Shown here in pieces: positions 12,281 through 24,717 of a stretch of 64,000 nt of DNA (position 1 is the stretch's first letter; every line of letters begins with the position of its first letter). The notes under the pieces were generated by a model. It saw only the letters and a list, made by a program, of their open reading frames with translations, made no database searches and was not told the origin of the DNA. The translations under genes and the position numbers were made by a program. This stretch comes from Atriophallophorus winterbourni (lineage: Eukaryota > Platyhelminthes > Trematoda > Plagiorchiida > Microphallidae): positions 62,001-126,000 of the forward strand of contig JACCGJ010013258.1 in assembly GCA_013407085.1 (NCBI GenBank), given 5' to 3'.

Positions 12281-14450
12281 TTAAACGTAAATATTTGACA
12301 TGAAATGGCAGTGATTTTTAGTGTTTAAAAAATAATCGTTCAATCGTTTCGTTATCGGAAAAGATGGAAGGGAATGAGTGAGTTCATTAAGGTTGACGAA
12401 ATCCAGATGATGAACATTTAGTAGAATGTTTTGTGTAGTCAGACAACAATAAGCATGTTGCTTTCCACATCCCACATATCTTCCAAATCAAGCACTATTC
12501 GCATTCTCCCACTAATAGTGAAACACAAGCGAAGCCGAAATCTCAAATTGTTTTACTACGCAGAAAACAATGAAAGATACACATGAATATCTTATTTTGT
12601 AAAACCAAAAAACATCCTTATTTTCCAGGGTGTCTTGATTGCCACTTCGATTATATTTTGTATTGATTTCGTGATACAAAATAGGCTTCAAGCCGATATA
12701 GACCGATAGACCCATATAGATAAATTTCTCTGGAGATGGATTGACCCTCATGTTTCCGAAAATATTGTCGTTCGGATTGCTGTTATCAAATACTCCGCAA
12801 GCTCAAACAATCATAAGTTCGCCATGAACATTGACGAAACTTTCGGTGCTTCCTGATCCTCTAGTACCAGAGCCTAGGAATTAGCATAAGATCCTAAGGC
12901 GCGTAATTTTCTCGAATCCATATTAACTTTTCGAACTCTCACAATATTTATCGCACTTTTATATCCAACGAGCAACTGCAAAACCGTCAAACTGTTATCT
13001 TTATATGTCTGAGAATATCGAGAACTATTGATTGTTGACCGCTCAAAATATTCTAGATGGATATTGCGATCATTTGAGATGTGAATCGAATAATATTATT
13101 TTAATTGAATTAAATTCGAATATATTAGCGCATGTTGCGAAGCACATTCACCACGATTGCAAGACACGTGATTTCGTAGAATGTGCATAACTATGCCCTC
13201 CGGGATATCACAATATGGATGGAACGATGAATGGAGTGGCAACACGGTATGTTTCAAGTGACAATATTCGTCTTACACCATCCGATAAACTATAACGTAA
13301 CAAGTTTATTTTCAGATCTTATTTTTCGCACATTGTGATCTAAATTCAAGTCAACACCTTCATCCAAAATGATATTCGAAGTTTAATCGGTTCAGATTTC
13401 CTGTACGAACAATTTTACTGAAGTGATATAAACGCACTGAAAATCGACTTGACAAAATTGTAAGTAATTGACGTTGACTGCTCATTTAAAGGCTTGTTTA
13501 AAAGTGAGTATGTTTAATAAGGTAGGATAGAGTGAAAAGTTATGTATATATGATTATCATAAATGCTATGATGTTTGTGAATTTTTCGTAATTACAAATG
13601 CCACAACGGGTTTTTGGGAAAACTATTGGTTTTTTTATTTGACAATTGAAAGTATTTCAGAAAATTACACGGAAGTGTTAAATAAATTTTTAAATAACTT
13701 ACCAAAGCGTACTTTTTTGAAAGTTGGAGTGACATGGAAAAATGGATGATAATATTATATATTGAAAATGTTACTATTAGAGATGAACAAAGATGAATGG
13801 CTAAATGGTTAAAACGTTGCTCAATTCAATAGTCCCGAGGTTTATGTGTGAAATCCAAATGACAATGTTTGTAAATGCAATTGGGATTACACCATATGCA
13901 TATGCTCAGGCACGTTGTAATTGAAATCTTTGAACGCACAATACTGGTGAGTCCAAACAGCGCGAACATGACAATATGGGTGATGGAAATGCATGCAGAT
14001 ACGCTTTTTAATTCATGGTTAATGGGTGTAAACGTATCCACATGTGTTTTGTCTGATGCTAATTAACAAGTGGGTCGTACTAACCTTATCCAACAGTAAC
14101 AGTAGCAGTAACAACAACAAAAACAACCGTAACCTAGTCAGCCTCTAAAAATTTGTTGCAGACTTCCCGCGGTCCACTTTCATTATAAGGTTACTCGAAT
14201 TACGAATAAAGCAAGAATCCCATTGCCTTTTTTATAATCTAATTAGTAAGTGAATGGATAAATGAATGCGAACTGACATAAACTTTCACTGCATATAGTC
14301 GTATTTCCGAAAACATTAAGTACTATTATTCCGTTTATATGCAAACTTTGTCAAACGATTATTCCTTTTTAACTTCCTTGTTTTGTTCTGAATGTTGAAA
14401 AATTTCAAATCCGGAAATTTTCACTTTGTGCTCTGCACAAGTGAATACTA
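12281..14450. repeat. Macro-repeat modules B and C
   Basis: Module B (12281-13800) follows the last A unit without a break and contains the ACAATCATAAGTTCG and TTAGCGCATGTTGC landmarks. Module C (about 13800-14450) includes GGTGATGGAAATGCATGCAG and TTGTTGCAGACTTCC. It ends with a block (about 14170-14400) that matches 35870-36090. No gene is seen. Confidence 0.75.
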
Positions 14451-15560
14451 TTTCCCCCTCCTCCAGCTAATTTTATTATATGTTTTAGAGAAAAGTGATA
14501 TTGGAAATGAATGTTTACATTACAGTGAAAGACACATTTTCATGAAGTGTTTAGGGTATAGATGTGGAGCTAACAATTAATGAATTTCATCTTCGTTTTA
14601 GTTTATTGTTCTATGGTTTAAAGCTTTCAGACTAAAGGAACCCCAGTTCAAATGCATAATGTACCGCAGATAATCGTGTTCTTTGGACTTCAGATTCGTG
14701 ATTAAATTGGTTGCGAAAATTTTGATTCAAGCGTGAATAGTTGACACCAAATATTAGTAATGTATAAAGTGTTGCGAACAATTATAGTTCTTCAGTTTCG
14801 GGTTCAGTTCATACAAGGTTAGCGATATGTAGATGTCGCACATCAGGACATTTTACAAAATATTTTGTGTAATCAGTCCAAAAAATAAGCTTGTTGCGCT
14901 TCACACTCTTATCAGCACGTTGATTATTGCACATAGAAACATTACATGTGTCAGCCAAGTCCAACTCTATTCGCGTTGTACTAATAATCGCGAAACACAA
15001 GCGAAGCCGATTGTTCAAATCGGTTTATTACGTGAAAAGTGGAACAATACGCATTGTTATTTTTTATTGGAAAACCAAGTAACAATAACACTGTCTGAAA
15101 ACATGCCGGTCCGGAACGCCCCTCTGATCTGAATTTTAATCAAATTCGTGCCAGACCTTACGCTTTAAGCCGTCGCCACACTGGGCATGCATGACCGAGA
15201 TCAACAAATGTCTCTCGAGTGTTGCTGACGCTGTCCATTTCTGAATTTTCTCACTATATTGTCACCAGAACTGTTATAATTCAATACTCTGGAAACTTGT
15301 TAAATCATGGGTTTAACATGGACGTAATTTTGGGATCTTCTTTCTCTTTGGTGATACCAGAGGCTCGGACCCAGCATATGATCCCAAAACACGCTAAATA
15401 AGGTAATCCACTTCATCTTTCCGCGATCTCACAATTTTTGTTGCACTAATTTATAAAGCAAGTCAATACTAGTACGTTGAAATGTCGTTTTAATATGTCT
15501 GAAAATTTGGAGAACTTTTAAAAAAATATTTCGGATCGTTAATTACAATTTTTAACGAGT
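14451..15560. repeat. Macro-repeat, end of module A plus module B, diverged copy
   Basis: Starts with the AAGACACATTTTCATGAA form of the module A 3' half and goes on through module B to about 15560. More diverged than the copies at 18.8-35.5 kb. Confidence 0.65.
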
Positions 15561-16339
15561 GAATAAGAACGGATTAGATTATTTTCGTTGAATTGTTGTT
15601 GTAATTGACCTCATTCGGTCGATGTCAACCAATGCTGTACATTATAATCGCATGAATGCTCATGTTCTAAAGCTTTTTAAATGAATAAACAGACCGACTC
15701 GGGAGGAACAATCTATCTGACAGGGCTGACAACGATATTCAGAACTCGGTTGTTATGTTTCGGTTGAAGGCCCAAGGCGTGATCTGCGTCCCTTAGCTAA
15801 AAGTTGTATCGGCTTGCTGACCACGCTTTACAAATGAATGAAATGTAAGCAGTTAAAAGCGAGCTCTTTATATCTCTCACTTAAACGTCTTTTTACCGCT
15901 AGTGCGGTCTTCTCAATTGTCGACTCATTAATTGCAACACAATAGGATGGACCCCTCGGATTACAACCATTTTTTTATTCAAGTCACGCAGGCGGCAGTT
16001 CCGAAATAGCGTGAAAATTATCTGTAGACAGATAGGACTGATGCATTGTATATATAACAAATTCAGCTTCTTGTTTGCCAAAAGTAAAATTGCCTACTCC
16101 AATTTACATTCTACATAAATATCACCTTATTGATTGATATTTCATAATCAATGTTTTCTAGGACAACGCATGAAAGTGATCCAAGACACATGCAAATATC
16201 ATCTTTCAATTTATCATTTGATAACTGCCAAAATATTCCACCAAGTTACCGGTTACGCATTTTTCCGGATTGTGTTACTTGGCTTATTCATTGATTGAAG
16301 CTCAATTACTTGTTGCTATTGAGAATATATTCATGATTA
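15561..16339. other. Unassigned; contains a short dispersed repeat also near 58200
   Basis: Bases about 15640-15760 resemble 58170-58300 (shared landmarks AATCGCATGA and AGGAACAATCT), and a shorter match lies near 46690-46730. On the minus strand the three share a loosely conserved translation (IVPPES, SLFI, KAVEH) that could come from an old retrotransposon ORF. I cannot name the family. The rest shows nothing I recognise. Confidence 0.3.
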
Positions 16340-17045
16340 TTCGAAAAATTTGGTATAACACAAAGTTAAAACAAAGTTTACATTTTGTAGATGGATAAAC
16401 GTGTAACAACAATGATCGCCAAACCGATTATGTGATTTCTACAAGTGATTCCAAAGACTTTGCTCCAGCAATCAGATGGTGTAACATCAAACTCCCGGGC
16501 CAAGCGATTGTATCGCCTCTATGAATCACAGATTCAAATTGTTAACTTGAAACAGCCGTTGCGGATAAACTCTCGTTACGCACGGATTAGCAGAGCAGCT
16601 GTCATGTTTTGGTACCCGCAAATAAAACCATAAATAAACGATGACTCTTTACATTCCGTATTAACTGAAGTTGTTAATTTACGGCAGTGAAAACCTAACC
16701 ACATACACAATCCACGAACGGAAGTTGAATGTTTTTCACCAAAAGAGCATCCGCCGAATCTTGAAAATATCAGGGATGAAGTAATTCATAAATATTGAAG
16801 TGATTTTCAAAGCTGGTATACTGAGCATTTGAACTCTACCATATCAACGTCGCTCCAGATTATTGAACACGTCTAATAAAAAAAGAATTATTTCATTCTG
16901 AATGATCTACTCTAAAAAGGGTTGCGATCTGTAATGAGAAAAAAAGGAAGACCTCACTCGCAAAAATATGCATTTGCAAAGGATCCATGAATCCGCATGG
17001 CATAGTCCCTCCGTGTTGTTCACAAAATGCGATTGACCGTTGATT
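16340..17045 (+). pseudogene. RTE-like non-LTR retrotransposon remnant, C-terminal end of ORF2
   Basis: This segment matches 37490-38215. Its plus-strand translation contains ISRAAVMFW, corresponding to RIGRAAVIC in the RT copy at 18204-18772. Further on it has HERKLNVFHQKSIRRILKIS and KAGILS, the post-RT block typical of RTE-like endonuclease-reverse transcriptases (arginine-rich SIRRILxIS motif). Stops and frameshifts are frequent. It lies in the opposite orientation to the minus-strand RT copy 1.2 kb downstream. Confidence 0.7.
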
Positions 17046-17720
17046 TCCGGAAACGCCTTCCCATGTTTAATGAATATTAAGAAAAGCTTTCATCCATCCA
17101 TTCATGCATTCACCTAACGTTCCATCTTTCCTTGTTTATTATTATGACGTTTCAGGACAATTTAAATATTTTTATTATTTCTACTTCACTCCAGCTGCTC
17201 AAGATTTGCAACTTCGTGAGTTATTGTGAACCGTGCAAAACGTCTCTAGGTTTATTTCCGAAAAAACTCCTTCGCATGTTTAATGAATATTAAGAAAAGC
17301 TTCCAGACAGAACGCGTTGTCAAATTTGTGATTATAAAAAATTCACAAAAATTCATACATTCTTAACTCAAAATTCTATCCCATTACTCTAATTTTCTTT
17401 CGTTGAAAACATATATCGTAAACAAATATTCAAATAAGCGTTCAAGGGCAATTACCTACAAACTTTTAAATTCAATTTCCAGAGCGTTAGATCACTTTAG
17501 TAAACATGTTTGTGAAGCAACTATGAACCGATTGAAATTCGAATTTCATTTTGGATAAACGTATTCACTTTAATGTGGATCCTTATTTGCGATCCATAAT
17601 AGCTATACAAAACAATGTAACGACATAGATTATCAGATGAGGTAAGACGAGCGTTATCACTTTGAGCGGTTCAACGTTTATCAGCGGCAACTCGAAAACG
17701 TCTACCTACTGCTTACAAAA
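17046..17720 (-). repeat. Inverted fragment of macro-repeat modules B and C
   Basis: Bases 17090-17260 are the reverse complement of the 35660-35830 segment (CTTCACTCCAGCTGCTCA versus its complement at 35730). Bases 17280-17640 are a diverged reverse complement of the later part of module B (GAACCGATTGAA versus TTCAATCGGTTC at 19866). Nearly all other copies in the window are in the forward direction. Confidence 0.65.
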
Positions 17721-18203
17721 TTGCATGGGTAATCAGTCCAAAAAAACCTTGGTACAGTTCGCGTATTGCATCCAGGTGAATATTACGTCTCGATTCATTC
17801 TTGGGTCCAACCAGTTCAACGCTAATCGCGTTCACTAACAAATTTAATAACACATATGATCCAGTCGGTTTATTGAGCATAAGATGCGCTTGTCTATATA
17901 ATATAAAATCAAACCAATTAAGCAAAACACTGTCCGGAAACATGTATCTCTCGACTGTTACATCCAGCTGGATTGTCTGAATGTCGAAAGAAACAATTCA
18001 ATGTAAATAAACACAAAACATGGTGGACATTTGAGGATCGCCTTTTGTTAGATAAATTGTTATAACCTTGTCGCTCAAACCGTTCACGAACTAGAAATCT
18101 AAAACTCGAATTAATATATGTAGAGTACTGCACATTTTCGGGCATCAAAGGACTACCGCTTGTCGCTGGTGCACTTTGTACCATACACTATTTTATTCCA
18201 ATG
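17721..18203. other. Unassigned segment between inverted macro-repeat and RTE-like RT
   Basis: Could be the 3' part of the RTE-like element next to it, but I recognise no motif. Two minus-strand frames of 76 and 88 codons have no visible family signature. Confidence 0.3.
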
Positions 18204-18772
18204 TTAACGAACAAGGTAACCGCAAGCTGAATGCAAAGACCTATACAGCACGTGCGGACAAATGACAGCTGCTCTGCCAATCCGCTTATCATTCTCCGTG
18301 TCTAGCGAGGGGTTGTCCGCAATGGTAGAACCAAGATATGTGAAGTGATGTACTGGTTCGAGCTGACAGTTTCCAACAGTGATGATTGGCGGCGATACAG
18401 TCCCCTGACCAAGGAATTTGGTCTTGCTCATGCTGATTGTTAGAACAAATTCTTTGCATGCCGACGAAAAACAGTCCATTAGCGACTGTAGGTTCTCTTG
18501 GGAGTGAGCAATAAAGGCTGCATCGTCGGCAAACAACAAGTCACGGATTATCACATCCCGTACTTTGGTTTGTGCTCTCAACCGATTAAGGTTGAAAAGC
18601 TTGCCATCACTTCGCGTGCGTATGTGAATGCCTTTTGTTCTCGTCTCAAAAGCGTGCTTCGAAAGCGGAGCAAAGAAAATGCCGAACAGCTTGGAAGAAA
18701 GAACACACCCTTGTTTGACGCCTCGGTGAATTTCAAATGCTTCTGAACTGCAACCGTTAAAATTGATGTTTA
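18204..18772 (-). pseudogene. RTE-like reverse transcriptase fragment
   Basis: A minus-strand frame open for about 190 codons carries RT motifs in order: FNGCSSEAFEIHRGVKQGCVL (its GVKQGCVL is the palm motif), then SDGKLFNLNRLRAQTKV, LLFADDAAFIAH with the catalytic ADD, LTISMSKTKFLGQ, FTYLGSTIADNPSLD and RIGRAAV. The set fits the RTE-like endonuclease-RT family. The upstream endonuclease and N-terminal RT are missing because the element joins module B at about 18772. The ORF runs on into module B sequence, so its first ~35 codons are not part of the element. The ADD box is intact, so this is the best preserved of the four RTE-like copies here. Confidence 0.85.
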
Positions 18773-21303
18773 AATTAATCGACAAATTATCGTTCATTTG
18801 TGTCGGGTTTGGAAAAAACGTTGGTGAATGCGTGAGTTCATAAAGGTTGACGAGATCTAGATGTCGAACATCGAACATTTAACAAAATATTGTGTGTATT
18901 CATTCCAACAAAAAGAATGTTGGCCTACACACGCTTAACAACCCATTAACAGTTGCACCAAGATACAATCAAGACGTCTGCTAAGTCGAACACTATTCGC
19001 ATCCTCCCAATAATCGCGAACAACAAATGAAGCTGAATGGACAAGATGGTTAATTACGCACAAAACAATGATGCTTACACATGCTTATCTTATTTTGTAG
19101 AACTAAAAAACCTCCACGCCCTCACATAAATAAGCCAGTCCCATTCGCCCCTTAGATCTGATTGTCAATCCACTTCCTGCCGAACATTACGCTTCAGCCG
19201 TCACCACACAGGTACCGCATGAACGAGATCGACAAATGTCTCTGGAGAGTGACTGATGCTGTCTATCCGAAAATATTTGTCGCTTAAACATTTGTCATCC
19301 AATTATCCGGAAAATTGAACAATCATGGGTTTGACTGCTTTGTTACCAGAGCTTTGAATTAGCAAAAGATCCAAAAGCGCGTAATTTACTGGAATCCCTA
19401 ATACCAGTTCGAACTCTCACAATTATTGTTTAACTTATATATCCAACGAGCAAATGCAAAACCGTCAAAATGTTGCATTAGTATGTCCGAAAATATCGAG
19501 AACTTGTAATCGTTGACAGCTTATAATATTGTAGATGGATATTGCGATCATGTAAGATGTGAATTAGATCGAATAATTATATTTTCATTAATTTACAGTC
19601 AAATAGATTTGCGCATGTTGCAAAGCGCATTTTGCGGCGATTGCTAGACACGTGATTTGGGAGAATGTGCAAAACTATGCACTTCGGAAAACAAAATAGG
19701 GATGGAACGATCAATGGAGTTGTAACACGGTATTTTTGAACTAACAATATACGTATTACATCACCCGAAAAACTATGACGTTACAAGGGTATTCATAGAT
19801 GTTACTCTTCGCAAATTATGATCAAAATTCAAGTTTACACGTTTAGCCAAAATTTAATTCGAAGTTCAATCGGTTCACAATTCCTGTACAAACAAGTTTA
19901 CTAAAGTGATGTAAGCACACTGAAATTAGACTTGACCAGATTGTAAAAAATTGGCGTTGACCGCTTATTCAAAGTCTGGATTAAAAATCATATTTTTTCA
20001 TGTTTATTAAAGTAATGAGCTTAATAGTATAGAGTGAAGCTTTGGTAATGTATAATTTTCATAAATTCTATGATGTTGGTTAATTTTTCGTAATTAAAAA
20101 TTTCACAAGGCGTTCTGTTAGGAAACTATCTGTTTTTTTATTTGACAATGGAAATATTGTTAGAAAATTAAACTAAAGTATTGATTAAAGTTTTAAAAAA
20201 CTTACCAACGCGTCTCTTTTTAGCAGCTGGAGTGACACGGAAAAATATATAATAATATTATATCCTGGCGATGTTATAGATAGAAATGAACAACGATGAA
20301 CGGTTAAATGTATGAGACGTTTCTCAGATCAACAGTCGTGAAGTGTGGTTGTGTAAATCAAATTACAGTGTTTGTTGATGAGATTTGTCCTAGAACATCT
20401 ACAAGTAATGACACACGTTGCAATTGAAATGTTTTCTGTTTCAATCCTGATGAGTCCAAACAGAGCGCACCCAAAGTGTGTGTGTGTGTGTGTGATGGAA
20501 ATGAATGCAGATACGATTTGTTGTTTACGGATAATGGGTTTAACGTTTTTTGATTGTGTTTTTCCATATGTAAATTAACAGGAATGTCATTTCAACCTTA
20601 TGCACCGGTGGCATACAAGCGGAAATTGTTCACCATTTCTCCACTGTTTGATGCACATGATGATCTTACTGCTAATACTTGTGAGTGCAAACTGCACAAA
20701 ACTGGCTGCGGGGTCGGTTTGGAGGAACTGCTTGCAAATGTGCGAAACTTTTATATTATTTAATAGATCAAACATTGGAAGCATCATCAGTAATTTTTTG
20801 ACATCATTTCAACATAAATGACTGCGCTCTCTACAGCGAAGTTTCAATCAACTCTCGGTAATTCAGTTATACGGTAATTTTTTTACAATTTTTCCGAAAG
20901 TGTTCCCCATGTAGGAATTATACTAAATTACTGTAAATTAGAAATTTATAAGCATTAAAAATATTCTGCGCTGTTACTATGCGGATAAAACAGAACATTG
21001 CACTGCATTTGGAAGTTGAGAAATATAAGAGAGATTAGTGTGATATTTTACCGAATAAATCAATGATATTGAGTGCATATATACAACATTGGTACAAAGG
21101 TTGTTATAGAGGGATTGTTTCGGAGTATATTGTCATAGTTATACAGAAGCCTTAACAGTACCTGTTGCCAATAGCACTCATGAAACACGTCGCGCTACTT
21201 GTCAGTACATGCCACTCTATTCGGCTCAACGATAATAATTATGGTTCCTTAAGATGCTCATGGCTCTTTACTGGTACCGCGATTTCAGTAACATAGTGAA
21301 AGT
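18773..21303. repeat. Macro-repeat unit I, modules B and C, up to the Gypsy insertion
   Basis: Aligns collinearly with 27900-30600 and 32650-35350 through all landmarks, e.g. ACAATCATGGGTTTGAC, GCGCATGTTGCAAAGCGCAT and TTTACTGGTACCGCGATTTC. Interrupted at 21303 by the Gypsy element; the same module resumes at 25478. The 5' edge is cut by the RTE-like fragment. Confidence 0.88.
20476..20494. repeat. (GT)n microsatellite in module C
   Basis: A run of nine to ten GT dinucleotides followed by GATGGAAATGAATGCAG. The equivalent positions near 13978, 29632 and 34380 carry shorter or no runs. Confidence 0.9.
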
Positions 21304-21512
21304 TGCTATATCCCGAACAGGATAAAAAAGGGCCAACGCGCACAACAGAACTCTATTGAACATATTTACATGATTTGAACAAGTTTGCGATCAATATAAA
21401 CGGACCAATGAGAGTAGAGTTGTAAGCGGATTTCAATCGATACACTGTACGCACGTGTGGGTGCATGACCGCACACACAGTCAATTATAACGTATATATG
21501 CTGCCTGTAACA
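21304..21512 (-). repeat. 3' LTR of the Gypsy element
   Basis: On the minus strand this 209 bp segment begins TGTTACAGGCAGC and ends GGGATATAGCA, so it has the TG...CA ends of an LTR. It follows a polypurine tract and ends at the host junction. There is no second copy at the other end to align against. Confidence 0.75.
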
Positions 21513-21523
21513 CCTCCCTTCTT
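21513..21523 (-). other. Polypurine tract of the Gypsy element
   Basis: AAGAAGGGAGG on the minus strand directly precedes the TGTTACA start of the LTR, the expected site for plus-strand DNA priming. Confidence 0.7.
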
Positions 21524-21689
21524 GAGAAAGTTATTGATATGATTTTATCGTAGGTTTGACATTAAGGTTTTGTACAGGCCTAAGATTCCGGTTGGAGCGT
21601 CTCTGTGGTAAAGCTTGTTGCTGCCTATCTGATGTGTTCAGCTTCTTTTGCTTTGAGTTTTTCCGTTTGAATTTCTAAAGTATCCAACA

Positions 21690-23009
21690 TGATATCAAGT
21701 GGCAGTTGACTCTTTGCGTCTTCTATTCCATAATCTTCTATGGTTCGAGGTCTAATATGGTTTACGTGTATAGCTACGTGTATACGACTGCAACTGATAC
21801 GTCACTGTGCCCAGACGACGTCCTATGGTACCTGAAATCAAATTCTCTCTCTTTCCGTAAAAGGACCTGGCATATAGTATATCACCTGCTCTATAGGATC
21901 CTCCATTAGTCTTTTCACCTGTATGCAGTCCAAAGTTTGACTGTTTTTATGTTCTGTGATTTTTGGTAGCTTGGCGCTGTGTATTGTTTTTAGTGGGCGG
22001 CCCAAAAAGAGTTCGGCAGGTTATTGTTTTCCTGGTAGCGATGGGTTTGGAGTTTTACGATACGCAAACAGGAAGGGATGCAGTTGTTCATTCCGCGTTC
22101 GTTCTCCTTCTAGCTACACAAATGCTTGTTTGAAATTATCTACAAAAGGTTCAGCGTCCCCATTGGATAGTAGATGATAAATGGGCGAATGCATGTGATT
22201 GATCGTGGGAAAGCACAAAAATCGGTGAAATCAGAAGAGGTAAACTGTGGTCCATTGTCAGTGACTAACGTTTCGGGAATGCCAAATTGAGAAAATAGCC
22301 TTTCGAAGATCGATATTGTAGAACGTGTCGTGATTCTATTCGTGGCATGAATTTCGGGCCATTTTCAATAGGCGTCAACAATGACCAAATAGTTTATCCC
22401 ATTCAAGGGTCCTTCAAATTCTGCATGATAACGTTTCCATGGTCCCGATGGAACAGGATAGGGCTGTGGTTCACATTTAGGAGGTCATTTGGCTGCTTCA
22501 TCGCAACTGTAGCATGAGCGCACCATGTTTTCAATATCACGGTCCATGAAGGGACAAAAGGCATAGTTCGGGCTGAGCGCTTTCATCCGACTGTTTCCAG
22601 GATGACCCTGAAGTAATTGTCGTAGAACAAGATGTTGTAGAGCTTCAGGAATGACTACTCGGTCGTGGAACATAAGACAGCCATCAACGATGAAAAGTGC
22701 GAATTGGCAAGTAGTTAACTGCTTGAGATATGGATCAGTGATTCTCTCAGGCCCGCCGTTTTGTTGGAATCGCATAACTTGTTGTAGTGTTCGATCGTTC
22801 GCGGTTGCCTTGCGAACTGTCGCTGCCGTTATTCGAAGATGTCTGACGCTTGCGTTAAAAACATGGTCCATCGGGTCTGCTGAAACAGAAGACACTACGA
22901 AGTTTACATTTTGGGATCGAAAACAAATGTCTGCAATGAGCCTCGAGAGTGCATCAGCGTGACCAGAGTTGCTGGTACACTTGTATCGGTGGTCAAAATA
23001 ATAAAACAA
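21690..23009 (-). pseudogene. Gypsy integrase, broken
   Basis: The N-terminal frame (22485-23009) has the HHCC zinc-binding region: HLVLRQLLQGHPGNSRMKAL and then a CYSC pair. The core continues from 22484 down: IVDAY (first Asp), LVTDNGPQF (second Asp), then after a frameshift NGDAEPFV, which holds the Glu of the D,D-35-E triad. Downstream are FAYRKTPNP and LFLGRP, usual for the C-terminal side of the core. A stop follows VDAY and several more lie downstream, so the enzyme is dead although all three triad residues can still be read. Confidence 0.85.
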
Positions 23010-23021
23010 TAATTGTGTTGC

Positions 23022-24018
23022 TCAGCGTTGTAGTCGATTTGCTGTATTTACATGTATTTTCTTCTCCGCTCCAAATATTGCCAACCATGGCTTATGATCT
23101 GTGAATAAGTTAAACTTTCGTCCGTAAATCATTTTATGGAACTTGTTAACGGCAAAGACGAAGGCCAACCCTTCTTTCTCGATCTGACTGTAGTTCCTTT
23201 CAGCAACTGTTAATGTTCTGGATACGTGCATGTTGGCTTTTTGTTTTTCATCAGGATACTTATGCAACAGTACGGCGCCGTTTCCATTTTGTGATGCATC
23301 TGCTGCAACGGTCATGGGTAGTTTTGGATCGTAGTATGCTATCAGTAGATCAGACGACAAGATATCCTTTATTCTTTTGAAGGAGCGCTGACATTCATTT
23401 GACCAATACCATTTGCTGTAGTTTGTTAATAGATAATTAAGTGGTGCTTATAGTTCGTGCATTTTTGGTACAAACTTATGATAATAATTTACCAGGCCAA
23501 GGAAAATCTGCAAGGTCAGTGTCTGGATCAGGTCGTCTACCTTCGTGAATAATTATTGTTCTCAAGTAGGTTATAGTGTCTGTCATAAGAGTGCATTTTG
23601 CTGGCCTGGCACCAAAACCGAAAAATTGATTTAAGTGATCATAATGTTCTTCGCGATTCTGGCTAGATACGGTGATATCATCCACACAGGCTTCAGCAAA
23701 GGATAATCCGCACAGCATAGTGTCCATTATTTGCTGAAAGATTACAGGAGCGCATTTGACACCGAAAGGCAGAAGATTATAACGGTACAACCCTTTGTGT
23801 GTGTTGATGGTTAGCAGCTCTTTTGATTTCTCACAAACTGGAAGATATAGGTATGCATCAGAGAGGTCAATCTTTGAAATAATGTTCCCACCATTGATCT
23901 GCGAGAATAGATCATCTAGGGTCGGTAAAGGATAATAGTGTGTCTCCAGTGATCCATTCAGGCCAAGGGAAAAATCTGTGCAAAGCCATAGTGTTCCATT
24001 TGGTTTTCTCACTGCCAC
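23022..24018 (-). pseudogene. Gypsy reverse transcriptase and RNase H, broken
   Basis: RT frame 23476-24018: MAVRKPNGTLWLCTDFS, YYPLPTLDDLFSQI, SKIDLSDAYLYLPV, YNLLPFGVKCAPVIFQ and ACVDDITVSS, whose VDD is the catalytic box with Cys where Tyr, Phe or Leu is usual. RNase H frame 23022-23360: MTVAADASQNGNGAVLLHKY with the first catalytic Asp, NYSQIEKEGLAFVFAV with the Glu, and FNLFTDHKPW with the next Asp. The RT thumb and connection (23361-23475) are frameshifted. Confidence 0.88.
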
Positions 24019-24280
24019 AATTGGTGAAGCCTATGATGAATATGTCACTGGACTCAAGACACCTTCCTTGACTAAGCGTTCTATTTCTTTTTTTCACAAC
24101 CTCCAACGCAAAATTAGCTACTGGACTCTTTTGACGAAAAACTGGACTTGTTTCCGGTTGTAAGCATAAGACTGCATGAGCTTTGATACAGAGGCCCAAT
24201 CCTTCACAAAATACCTTGAATATATCGATTGAAAATGACACATAAATCCTTTGCGCATCTAACTTCACTGGATTCAGAGT

Positions 24281-24717
24281 TTACACATTTTCGTCGGTGG
24301 CATGAGTAACTTTAGCAGAGTCATCGCAAACACTATTGAATGGTACATCCCATAGTTTGAGCTTTCCTATCCAGTCAATGCCCAAAAGATTTAGCTTGTC
24401 GTTAGCTGAAACATAGCATGTGCTGAGTAGATTTTGATCACGAAACTTGACCTTGCATTTCAAATCACCTAGAAATGTATATCTCCACCAGGAGCATTCT
24501 TGGCGATTCGAGCTGTTGAAATCATTGGTGGTTTCCCGATTACAATCCAAATCTGACGGGAAATAATGGTTATATCTGAGGCACTGACGATTTGCAATCT
24601 CACTGGATTGTCATCAATCTCGAAAGTGATGAATTTGCGCAGACTCTGGAATTGAGCACAATTTGTGACAAAAACAACATTTGAGGTGCGTCTGAATCGC
24701 GAAGTTTGATTTTGACG
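24281..24717 (-). pseudogene. Gypsy aspartic protease, catalytic Asp lost
   Basis: Downstream of the zinc knuckle, the frame 24469-24717 reads FITFEIDDNPVRLQIVSASDITIISR. Retroelement proteases have D-T/S-G/A-S at this place; here VSASD stands where DTASD is expected, so the catalytic Asp is replaced by Val. A second frame (24281-24550) carries KLNLLGIDWI, the usual end of the protease fold, so a frameshift lies within the domain. Confidence 0.7.
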
